Origin: an uncultured Clostridium sp.
Lineage (GTDB): Bacteria > Bacillota > Clostridia > Oscillospirales > Butyricicoccaceae
Reading direction: 5' to 3'
Assembly (NCBI GenBank): GCA_947427035.1
Contig: CANEGK010000016.1
Location: forward strand, 1 to 46,905
DNA length: 46,905 nucleotides
In this document: piece after piece, positions 40,635 through 46,905 of the stretch
Numbering within the stretch: the first letter of the stretch is position 1
How the letters are laid out: every line of letters begins with the position of its first letter
Made by a program: the position numbers and the translations under genes
Notes under the pieces: generated by a model
Database searches by the model: none
Seen by the model: the letters and a program-made list of their open reading frames with translations, nothing else
Told to the model about the DNA's origin: nothing

Positions 40635-41555
40635 ATGGAAAAAATACTGATTGTTGATGACAGTGTTGTGCAGGCAGCCCAATTACAGACCATTTTGGAA
40701 GATGAATACGACGTTTCCATTGCACATACGCCCGAGGATGGGCTGCGACTTGTCGGTGAGGAAAGCTATTCCCTGATTCTGCTGGATGTCGTAATGCCCG
40801 GGATGGACGGGTTTACGCTGCTGAAAAAGCTGCAGGAGGAGCTCATTACCCGAAGTGTTCCTGTCATTTTGATCACCAGTCTTTCCGACGTGGAAAACGA
40901 GCTTCACGGGCTTATGTTGGGGGCTGTTGACTATATTACAAAGCCCTTTTACTCTCCCATTGTAAAAGCCAGAGTGAATACGCACGTCAAACTGTATAAT
41001 TACCGCAGGCAGGTTGAAGAGCAGTCCATGACCGATCAGCTGACGGGAATCGCCAACCGGCGCCGGTACGATCGCTACAGCCAGACAAAATGGCACGACG
41101 CCATCCGGCTGCGGGTCCCGATTTCGATCTGCATGTTTGACATTGACAATTTCAAGGTCTATAACGATACCTTCGGCCACCCGGCCGGGGACAAGGTAAT
41201 CGCCGCCGTAGCAAAAACCGCCTCTTCCCTTTTACACCGCAGCACCGATTTTCTTGCCCGCTATGGCGGGGAGGAATTTGTGGCGATTACTTTGGGAGAT
41301 CCGTCACAAAAAATATTCAAGCATTTGAAGAAAATCCGACAGGCCATAGAAGATCTCCATATTGCCCATGATCCTTCTGTGTCCAAATGGGTCACGGTCA
41401 GCATTGGCGGCGTCAGCGTCGTCCCGACGCTCGACAGCTCTTATGCCGTTTACTTAAAAATCGCGGATACCATGCTTTATGATGCAAAAAAGCATGGCCG
41501 CAACCAGGTCGTGTGGGCTGACGAAGGAATGAAGCAGTTGTGGGAAAATAATTGA
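40635..41555 (+). CDS. Response regulator-GGDEF diguanylate cyclase
   Basis: 306 residues. N-terminal receiver domain with Asp8/Asp9, phospho-acceptor Asp51 (LLDVVMPGMDG) and Lys103 (ITKPF); C-terminal GGDEF domain with DQLTGIANRRRYD, FDIDNFKVYND and the active GGEEF (211-215). An RxxD product-inhibition site, RSTD (202-205), lies exactly five residues before it. Should make c-di-GMP on phosphorylation; no histidine kinase is adjacent. ATG 40635 follows AGGAGAG. It is followed within 20 bases by a PilZ gene. Confidence 0.95.
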   Translation: MEKILIVDDSVVQAAQLQTILEDEYDVSIAHTPEDGLRLVGEESYSLILLDVVMPGMDGFTLLKKLQEELITRSVPVILITSLSDVENELHGLMLGAVDYITKPFYSPIVKARVNTHVKLYNYRRQVEEQSMTDQLTGIANRRRYDRYSQTKWHDAIRLRVPISICMFDIDNFKVYNDTFGHPAGDKVIAAVAKTASSLLHRSTDFLARYGGEEFVAITLGDPSQKIFKHLKKIRQAIEDLHIAHDPSVSKWVTVSIGGVSVVPTLDSSYAVYLKIADTMLYDAKKHGRNQVVWADEGMKQLWENN

Positions 41556-41575
41556 AACGGGAGAATCCGCATTAC

Positions 41576-42271
41576 ATGAAGCTGTTTGATTTATTTGGAA
41601 AGCGCACAAAAACACAACCGCCCCGGGAAGACGAAAAAACAGAGAATACCGGGCTGCTTGAAGTCTATTCGGGTATGCGGGTTGAAGTGACAGGTCCTGA
41701 CGACCGGCTTCTGTTTGTGGCAAAACTGCTGGGCCTGCGCGGAACCCAGGCAGAGCTGCACTTGTATTCAGAAGCTTCGGTTTCACAAGAAAGCGAGCCC
41801 CTTCGGGTCCGGATTCGCGGGTACAGCGATCACGAGAAAAAGGCCGTTTATATGGAAGGGCTTATCACGCCTATGCCGAACAAAATTTGGCATGTTGACG
41901 AGCTGACACTTTGCAGAGTGGGGAACGACCGTGCTTTTTTCCGCCTTACCACAAATCTCGACGCAACCGCCACCATGTTCAGCGGTTTGGAAATGGGCGA
42001 AAAGCCCTGCAAGCTGCTCAACATCAGCGTGGGCGGGGCCGGCATCAGCTCGCAATGCAGGTACCATAAGGGCGACAAATTTTTATTAAAGGTCAAACTG
42101 CTGGATGACAGGCCGGCGTCCGCCATCTTCAGTCAGGTTGTGCGCGTTATCGAAAAAGAAGGCGCCCTGTTCGAATATGGCTGCCAGTTCCTGGAGCTGA
42201 CCGAAGAGGATCAGGAAAAAATTACGCAAAATATATTCGCCGTCCAACGGCAGAAAAGGAGCCGCTCCTAA
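41576..42271 (+). CDS. PilZ-domain c-di-GMP receptor
   Basis: 231 residues from ATG 41576; a TTG at 41552 overlapping the cyclase stop would add eight residues. N-terminal half resembles the YcgR-N/PilZN-type beta domain (EVYSGMRVEVTG, LRVRIRGYSD). The C-terminal PilZ domain has RAFFR (R-x3-R) and NISVGGAG (N-x-S-x2-G), the c-di-GMP-binding pair. As the next gene after a diguanylate cyclase it is the probable receptor of its product. GGGAG sits 12 bases before the ATG. Confidence 0.88.
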   Translation: MKLFDLFGKRTKTQPPREDEKTENTGLLEVYSGMRVEVTGPDDRLLFVAKLLGLRGTQAELHLYSEASVSQESEPLRVRIRGYSDHEKKAVYMEGLITPMPNKIWHVDELTLCRVGNDRAFFRLTTNLDATATMFSGLEMGEKPCKLLNISVGGAGISSQCRYHKGDKFLLKVKLLDDRPASAIFSQVVRVIEKEGALFEYGCQFLELTEEDQEKITQNIFAVQRQKRSRS

Positions 42272-42376
42272 TCTCTTTGCAGGGATTACACAGCCGTTTT
42301 ATCGGGACTGCCTGGCCCCCTTTCGGCATAACCTGTGCTGAACCGGCCGCACAGAGCCGCGAAACAGCAAAACGAT

Positions 42377-42410
42377 TGAAAAAGCAGCCCGCGCAGAATG
42401 CGCGGGCTGC
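42377..42410 (-). terminator. Terminator of the FAH/amidohydrolase operon (minus strand)
   Basis: 12-bp perfect stem GCAGCCCGCGCA / TGCGCGGGCTGC with a 3-nt loop; on the minus strand it is followed by TTTTTC. It may also stop the convergent PilZ transcript. Confidence 0.9.
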
Positions 42411-42426
42411 CTGTGCATTGCCGCTT

Positions 42427-43206
42427 TTATTTTACAGGGTTTTGCAAAACGCCGATGCCTTCGATTTCGACTTCGACCCTGTCGTCCGGGCGCAGATAGA
42501 CCGGCGGGCGGCGGGCAAAGCCCACTCCGTCCGGCGTGCCGGTCATCAAAACAGTGCCGGGCAGCAGCGTCATCTGCTGCGAACAGTAGCTGACCAGCTC
42601 GCGCACGGAAAAGATCATATCCGATGTGCAGCCGTCCTGCATCAGCTCGCCGTTTAACCGGGTGCCTACGCGCACATTCCCCGGGTCGAGCTGTGTTTCA
42701 ATCACAGGCCCCAGCGGGCAGAAGGTGTCAAAGGATTTTCCCCGCGCCCACTGTGAATCGTGCCGGAGCTGGCAGTCGCGCGCGCTGACATCGTTGCCGC
42801 AGGTGTAGCCCAAGACATAGTCAAGCGCCTCATCTTTGCCGACATTGCGCGCCGTGCGGCCGATGACAACGGCCAGCTCGGCCTCGTAGTCGACCTCGTC
42901 CGGCGCGGCGGCGGGCAGCATGATGGCGTCACCCGGGCCGCACAGGCTGGTCGTCGCCTTGAGAAAGAGCACCGGCCGCTCGGGAATGTTCATCTGGCTT
43001 TCGGCCGCGTGGCTTTTGTAGTTAAGTCCCACGCACACAATGTTGGGCGGGTTGACCGGGGCCAGCAGCCGTACGCCATCGAGCGGGAAACTCTCCTGCG
43101 TCACGGTGTATTCACCGAAAAGCTCCCCCTCGATCCGGCGGATAAGCTCCCCTTCGACCACGCCGTAAAAAACCGAGTCCCCCGCCTGTACTCGCGCGAT
43201 CTTCAT
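42427..43206 (-). CDS. Fumarylacetoacetate hydrolase-family protein
   Basis: 259 residues. FAH-family core: GLNYKSHAAE, FLKATTSLCGPGDAI, VDYEAELAVVIGRTAR (metal-binding Glu residues), GYTCGNDVSARDCQ, KSFDTFCPLGPVI and LMTGTPDGVGFAR. Members are Mg2+-dependent hydrolases, isomerases or decarboxylases of 2-keto acids; the substrate is not evident. It starts three bases after the amidohydrolase stop, so the two act in one pathway, possibly breakdown of a modified D-amino acid. ATG 43206 has AGAGGG upstream. Confidence 0.9.
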   Translation of the reverse strand: MKIARVQAGDSVFYGVVEGELIRRIEGELFGEYTVTQESFPLDGVRLLAPVNPPNIVCVGLNYKSHAAESQMNIPERPVLFLKATTSLCGPGDAIMLPAAAPDEVDYEAELAVVIGRTARNVGKDEALDYVLGYTCGNDVSARDCQLRHDSQWARGKSFDTFCPLGPVIETQLDPGNVRVGTRLNGELMQDGCTSDMIFSVRELVSYCSQQMTLLPGTVLMTGTPDGVGFARRPPVYLRPDDRVEVEIEGIGVLQNPVK

Positions 43207-43209
43207 GGC

Positions 43210-44811
43210 CTAGACCCTCTGCAAAAAGGCGCCGTTTTTGATGCCGGTCGCCTCGCCGCCGCGCACTGCAACCGCACCGCCCACCAAAACGAAGTCAACG
43301 CCGTCGTTTTTCTTAAACGGATGCTTGAAGTCGGCGTTGCAGCGCACGTTATCATAATCGAGCACGCAGATGTCGGCGCGGTTCCCCGCCTTGAGCACGC
43401 CGATGCCCGGCAGCTTGGACACCGAGGCGGGCAGGCCGGTCATGCTGTAAATGGTCTCTTCCATGGTGCGCAGGTTGTTGTCGCGCAAAAGTTCGATGCG
43501 CCGGGTAAAGGTGCCCGTGCCGCGCGGATGCCCGCCGGCCACCTGATCACGCGGAAAATGTTCGGGATAATCGCTCCAGTCGCTGCCGCCCATAACATAG
43601 GGGTGCGAGATGATGCGCTTCATATCGCTTTCGTTCTGCGAGAAATAGATGCCCTGCACAAAGCCGTTGTTTTCACGCAGCAGGCGGCAGGCGGCGTCCA
43701 GCCCGTCGCAGCCCCACTCTTCGGCCAGCTGGGCAATGGTCTTGCCGACATGCTCGGGCGTCATGGCCGACTCGGCGATCAGGCAGCCTTCGTACCCGGC
43801 CTGATAAAACCCGCTTTCGAACTCGTCATATTCGTGGAAGACCGAATAGCGGATTTTGTCGCGCAGATCCTTGTCGGTCAGCTTTTCCATCAGCGCTGCC
43901 ACGCCTTCGGTCAGATATTTGGGCGGCAGCTGCGACGACAGCGGCGCCGAGCCCGCGGTAAAGGGATACTGGTCGGCGCGGACAAAAACGCCCTCGGCGT
44001 TGGCCTTTTCAATGACCTCCAGCACCCTGGCGCTGACGCCCTCGTTCTTCTTGCCCAGAACCTTCAAGTGCGAAATGATGACGGGAATGCCCGTGCGGCG
44101 GCCGATTTCAATGGCCTCTTCCACCGACTGGACAACGGTGTTGCCCTCGCCGCGGATGTGGCTGGTATAGCTGCCGCCGTAGCGCGCAGCGACACGGGCG
44201 ATGTTGACCAGCTCTTCGGTGCCGGCGTAGACCGACGGGGCGTAAACCAGGCCGGTGGTAAAGCCCAAAAAGCCGCATTCCATGGCCTGGGCCATCAGCG
44301 CTTCCATCTGCTTCATTTCGGCGTCGGTGGGCGCGTCGGGCTTGAAGCCCATCACGCGGCCGCGAATGCTGCCCTGCGCCGCATAAAAGGCCATATTGGT
44401 GCCCAGCTGCATGGTCTTGACGTGATCGGTAAAGGTCTTGAAATCGTCGCAGAAGTCGCGGACGCGCTGCCACTCTTCCGCCGAAAGGAAGCGCTTGGAA
44501 TCGTCAAGCAGCCCGTCGTAATAGGGCACGGGGCCCGAGCCGCAGTGCCCGGTGATCTGTGTGGTAACGCCCTGCTCCAGATAATTATACGCATCGGTGC
44601 CGTAAATAAACGCGCCGTCCGAATGGCTGTGGTAGTCGATAAAGCCGGGGGTCACTACCTTGCCGGCCGCGTCGATGACCTCTTTGGCCTCGGCGTCAAT
44701 GTTCGGCTCGATGGCGGCAATGACGCCGTCCTTGACGGCGATGTCGGCCGTAAAGCGCTTTTGCCCGGTGCCGTCGACAACGGCGCCGTTTTTAATGAGA
44801 ATGTCAAACAT
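43210..44811 (-). CDS. N-acyl-D-amino-acid deacylase-type amidohydrolase
   Basis: 533 residues, amidohydrolase superfamily. Starts MFDILIKNGAVVDGTG, then metal ligands His61/His63 in GFIDYHSHSD, TGHCGSGPVPY (the Cys position used as a Zn ligand in D-aminoacylases), PVIISHLKVLGKKNEG and MGGSDWSDYPEH. It probably removes an acyl group from an N-acyl-D-amino acid or hydrolyses a related cyclic amide. GGGGTG precedes ATG 44811. First gene of a two-gene minus-strand operon with the FAH-family gene. Confidence 0.9.
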   Translation of the reverse strand: MFDILIKNGAVVDGTGQKRFTADIAVKDGVIAAIEPNIDAEAKEVIDAAGKVVTPGFIDYHSHSDGAFIYGTDAYNYLEQGVTTQITGHCGSGPVPYYDGLLDDSKRFLSAEEWQRVRDFCDDFKTFTDHVKTMQLGTNMAFYAAQGSIRGRVMGFKPDAPTDAEMKQMEALMAQAMECGFLGFTTGLVYAPSVYAGTEELVNIARVAARYGGSYTSHIRGEGNTVVQSVEEAIEIGRRTGIPVIISHLKVLGKKNEGVSARVLEVIEKANAEGVFVRADQYPFTAGSAPLSSQLPPKYLTEGVAALMEKLTDKDLRDKIRYSVFHEYDEFESGFYQAGYEGCLIAESAMTPEHVGKTIAQLAEEWGCDGLDAACRLLRENNGFVQGIYFSQNESDMKRIISHPYVMGGSDWSDYPEHFPRDQVAGGHPRGTGTFTRRIELLRDNNLRTMEETIYSMTGLPASVSKLPGIGVLKAGNRADICVLDYDNVRCNADFKHPFKKNDGVDFVLVGGAVAVRGGEATGIKNGAFLQRV

Positions 44812-44853
44812 GATTTTTCACCCCGTTTAAAAGATTCCGGTTTTCCTGCATTC

Positions 44854-44882
44854 AGTATAGCACACTACAGCGGCGGTGAAAA
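44854..44882 (-). promoter_or_regulatory. Promoter of the amidohydrolase operon
   Basis: Minus strand TTTTCA (44882-44877), 17 bp, TATACT (44859-44854), extended form TGTGCTATACTG. Confidence 0.6.
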
Positions 44883-44889
44883 GAAAAAT

Positions 44890-44919
44890 CCCCGGCCGCC
44901 TGTCTTTTGGCGGCCGGGG
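44890..44919 (-). terminator. Terminator-like hairpin upstream of the amidohydrolase promoter
   Basis: 11-bp perfect stem CCCCGGCCGCC / GGCGGCCGGGG, 8-nt loop; on the minus strand it is followed by ATTTTTCTTTT. No minus-strand gene lies immediately upstream, so it may insulate the promoter. The rest of the 277-bp gap between the divergent genes shows only the two promoters. Confidence 0.6.
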
Positions 44920-45030
44920 GCGTTGCCCCTGCTTTTCTGTTTTACGGATCCTGCCGGGAAGAGCTTTCCCTTTTGATGTAGACGCGCAGGGCCTTCTCCC
45001 CTTTTCCGTCAAAACGCCGGTCGGTTTTTC

Positions 45031-45059
45031 TTTTCAAGTCCGCCCGGCTGTGCTATACT
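45031..45059 (+). promoter_or_regulatory. Promoter of the DUF1847/asparaginase genes
   Basis: TTTTCA at 45031-45036, 17 bp, TATACT at 45054-45059 with TGTGCTATACTG; same design as the divergent minus-strand promoter. Confidence 0.6.
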
Positions 45060-45088
45060 GGACTTATTACGAAAAGGGAAGTGAAGCC

Positions 45089-45712
45089 ATGTTCACCTGC
45101 GCATCCTGCCAAGTTCTGGCCTGCCGCGAGGGCAAAAAAGAGAACCTGCCCAAAAACTGCCCCATGCTGCATCCCGAAATGGATGCCGCCATTCAAAAAT
45201 ACCACGACGACCCCGTCATTGAAAACTTTCACAAAACCTCGGCGCTCGTCGAAGCCGAAGGCTATGCGCGCTGGCCGCGCGTGCGCGAAACCATTGAGTT
45301 CTGCAAAAAGCTCGGTTACAAAAAAATCGGCGTCGCCTTCTGCGTCGGGCTGCGCAGCGAAGCGGCCATCTTCTGCGACCTGCTGCGCAGGCACGGACTC
45401 GAACCGGTGTCGGTCATCTGCTGCTCGGGCGGCATGGACAAGCGGGACTTTGGCATCCGCCCCGAGCAGTTCGTCCACCCGGAAAACGAGCGCGAAACCA
45501 TGTGCAACCCCATCGGCCAGGCCGAAATGCTGCGTCTGGCAGGCACCGACTTCAACGTGGCGCTCGGCCTGTGCGTCGGGCACGACGCCCTGTTTTTGAA
45601 GCACTCGCACGTTCTGGCCACCGTGCTCGTCGCCAAGGACCGCGCGCTGGGCCACAACCCGGCCGCCGCCTTCTACTGCCCGCATTACATGTCCGGCCGC
45701 CTCAACCCGTAA
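45089..45712 (+). CDS. DUF1847-family cysteine-rich protein
   Basis: 207 residues. N-terminal FTCASCQVLACREGKKENLPKNCPM, then GYARWPRVRETIEFCKKLGYKKIGVAFCVGLRSEA, VSVICCSGGMDK, ETMCNPIGQAEMLR, LGLCVGHDALFLKHSH and DRALGHNPAAA. These match the DUF1847 family of predicted metal-binding proteins of anaerobes; biochemical function is not established. ATG 45089 has AAGGGAAG upstream; the frame runs upstream to 44876 through the promoter and is not used. It is 34 bases from the asparaginase-like gene and likely co-transcribed with it. Confidence 0.85.
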   Translation: MFTCASCQVLACREGKKENLPKNCPMLHPEMDAAIQKYHDDPVIENFHKTSALVEAEGYARWPRVRETIEFCKKLGYKKIGVAFCVGLRSEAAIFCDLLRRHGLEPVSVICCSGGMDKRDFGIRPEQFVHPENERETMCNPIGQAEMLRLAGTDFNVALGLCVGHDALFLKHSHVLATVLVAKDRALGHNPAAAFYCPHYMSGRLNP

Positions 45713-45746
45713 CCCCTGCAAAAACAACTTTAAAGGAAGTTTGAAC

Positions 45747-46754
45747 ATGTCTGTTTTAGTCAAAACCTACCGCGGCGCTGTCGAAGATCTGTATCACCAC
45801 GGCCGCGTTGCTGTGTGCAGCGCCGAAGGCAGGCTTTTGTATTCGTGCGGCGACGCCGGGCGCGTCACCTTTGCCCGCTCGTCGGCCAAGCCCATGCAGG
45901 CCATTGCCGTCTGCGAAAGCGGCGCGCTCGAGCACTACGGCGTCACCGAGCGCGAACTGGCTGTCATGTGCGCGTCGCACAACGGCGAGGATTTCCATGT
46001 CGAAGCCGTTCGCGGCATCCTGAAAAAAGCCGGGCTTGATGAATCCTATCTTCTGTGCGGCGGCGCTTACCCCATCGACCCGCAGGCCAAGCTGGCCATG
46101 CAGTCAAAGGGCCTGCCGCCTGACGCGGTACATTGCGACTGTTCGGGCAAACATTCGGGAATGCTGCTGACTGCCAAGCATTACGGCGAGGATCTTTCCT
46201 CCTATCCGCAGCCCGGGCATCCGGTGCAGAAGCGCATTATGGGCATTATGGCCGATGTCTGCGACTACCCTGAAGAGCAGATCGTCACCGCCATCGACGG
46301 CTGCGGGGTGCCGGTGCACGCCATGCCCCTGTACAAGCTGGCGCAGGGCTATGCCCGCATGTCACAGCCGACGTGTTTTTCCGACAAACGCGCCGACGCT
46401 GTCGCGCGCATCACTGCGGCAATGACGGCCCACCCCGAAATGGTGGCCGGAACCGACCGGCTTTGCACCGATCTCATGCGCGCCTTTGGCGACCGGCTTT
46501 TCTCAAAGTCGGGGGCAGCCTCTTTTTACGGCATCGGTATCAAGGGCAAGGGCGTCGGCATCGCCGTCAAGCTGGAAGACGGCTGCTCCGAGTTTGTGCC
46601 GCTCGTCGTGCTGCGCGTCCTTAATGAAATCGGCGTCATCACTTGGGCCGAGGCCGAAGAAAAAATGGGGAAATACCTGGATTTCAATATCTACAACCAC
46701 GCGCATACCGTCGTCGGCCGCAAAGAGCTCTGTTTTCATCTGGAAGAAGCATAG
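45747..46754 (+). CDS. Asparaginase II-family protein
   Basis: 335 residues. Motifs RSSAKPMQAI, CASHNGEDFHV, DCSGKHSGML, GCGVPVHAMPLYKLA and MVAGTDRLCTDL...SKSGAASFYGIGIKGKGVGIAVKLEDG are those of the asparaginase II family (Rhizobial, thermolabile type), unrelated to the classical AnsA/AnsB fold. Expected to hydrolyse L-asparagine or a related amide in the cytoplasm. ATG 45747 is 8 bases after AAAGGA; TTG 45741 is a poorer start. It ends at a perfect terminator. Confidence 0.92.
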   Translation: MSVLVKTYRGAVEDLYHHGRVAVCSAEGRLLYSCGDAGRVTFARSSAKPMQAIAVCESGALEHYGVTERELAVMCASHNGEDFHVEAVRGILKKAGLDESYLLCGGAYPIDPQAKLAMQSKGLPPDAVHCDCSGKHSGMLLTAKHYGEDLSSYPQPGHPVQKRIMGIMADVCDYPEEQIVTAIDGCGVPVHAMPLYKLAQGYARMSQPTCFSDKRADAVARITAAMTAHPEMVAGTDRLCTDLMRAFGDRLFSKSGAASFYGIGIKGKGVGIAVKLEDGCSEFVPLVVLRVLNEIGVITWAEAEEKMGKYLDFNIYNHAHTVVGRKELCFHLEEA

Positions 46755-46767
46755 CAAAACAGCAAAG

Positions 46768-46798
46768 CCAAAAGCCCGGACATTTGTCCGGGCTTTTG
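46768..46798. terminator. Terminator after the asparaginase-like gene
   Basis: Near-perfect palindrome with arms CCAAAAGCCCGGACA / TGTCCGGGCTTTTGG; symmetric, so it can also serve the minus-strand gene that ends at 46823. Confidence 0.85.
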
Positions 46799-46822
46799 GT
46801 TGCGTGGGGCAGGTTTATAGGA

Positions 46823-46905
46823 TTATAGGTCTTCGTCTTTGACATACTGCGCAATCCTGTCTATGCAGTCGGGGCAGAGCCGGATGCAGCCGAACTCCCG
46901 AAGGC
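46823..46905 (-). CDS. C-terminal end of an unidentified minus-strand protein
   Basis: The last 26 codons of a frame that enters from beyond the right edge: LREFGCIRLCPDCIDRIAQY then VKDEDL and stop. The C-x4-C-x2-C spacing suggests a small metal-binding site at the C-terminus. It is supported by its position, convergent with the asparaginase-like gene across a shared terminator, and by protein-like composition; the family is unknown. Confidence 0.55.
   Translation of the reverse strand, partial: LREFGCIRLCPDCIDRIAQYVKDEDL

Noticed and set aside
42760-44976. 738-codon open frame on the plus strand
   Set aside because: Antisense shadow of the amidohydrolase and FAH-family genes in GC-rich sequence; composition is Arg/Ala/Gly-rich with no motifs, whereas the minus-strand proteins have full family motifs.
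1-46905. CRISPR array, insertion sequence, prophage or toxin-antitoxin system
   Set aside because: No spaced direct repeats, transposase or integrase motifs, phage structural genes or toxin-antitoxin pairs were seen on either strand.

Overview
The window looks like a chromosomal segment of a spore-forming, fairly GC-rich member of the Clostridia, probably an Oscillospiraceae/Ruminococcaceae-type lineage. The support is a spoVAC-spoVAD-spoVAE cluster, a noc / parS / parA / parB segregation locus with a perfect 16-bp parS, Firmicute-style AGGAGG ribosome binding sites, many sigma-A promoters (TTGACA, 17 bp, TATAAT-like) and several TTG/GTG starts. The genus assignment is inference. No rRNA, IS element, prophage or CRISPR array is visible. 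Two serine tRNA genes are present.

Layout, left to right. (1) 1-8548: a peptide ABC transporter operon (3' end of the binding protein, two permeases, two ATPases), then two tandem S9-family peptidases, together a peptide uptake and degradation block. (2) 8644-11865: a Crp/Fnr-family regulator translationally coupled to a complete SsuABC/TauABC-type ABC transporter. (3) 11870-15501: single genes: ferritin-like protein, membrane protein, stalk-domain lipoprotein, nagB. (4) 15525-20783, minus strand: an apparent operon cls - alpha/beta hydrolase - membrane-anchored MurF-like ligase - ddl, tying cardiolipin synthesis to the D-Ala-D-Ala branch of cell-wall precursor synthesis. (5) 20891-26304: HD-domain protein, small Cys-rich membrane protein, beta-hydroxyacid dehydrogenase, LysR regulator, P-loop kinase-like protein and a MarR-MATE pair. 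(6) 26326-29366: Cys-rich metal-binding protein, EFR1-type flavodoxin/ferredoxin, prfB (without the usual programmed frameshift) and a Nudix hydrolase. (7) 29441-31810: pssA - psd - PAP2, a phosphatidylethanolamine operon. (8) 31827-34698: YbaK-type deacylase with a half-size EamA transporter, then spoVAC-AD-AE. (9) 34823-39703: noc, parS, parA, parB, serS, a flavin-binding protein and two tRNA-Ser genes; this order suggests proximity to the replication origin. (10) 39823-42271: a TetR regulator with an orphan palindrome, then a response-regulator diguanylate cyclase and a PilZ protein. (11) 42427-46905: a FAH-family hydrolase and D-aminoacylase-type amidohydrolase (minus) diverging from a DUF1847 protein and an asparaginase II-type protein (plus), and the C-terminus of a further minus-strand gene.

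Most genes are ordinary. The items that most deserve a second look are the MurF-like ligase whose usual N-terminal substrate domain is replaced by a multi-pass membrane domain and which sits with ddl and cls; the prfB gene whose frameshift site appears to have collapsed to an in-frame CTT GAC at codons 25-26; and several precise operator-like inverted repeats at the LysR, MarR, EFR1 and TetR genes. I found no clear-cut wholly new defence, mobile or RNA system. All family assignments come from reading motifs, not from database searches.
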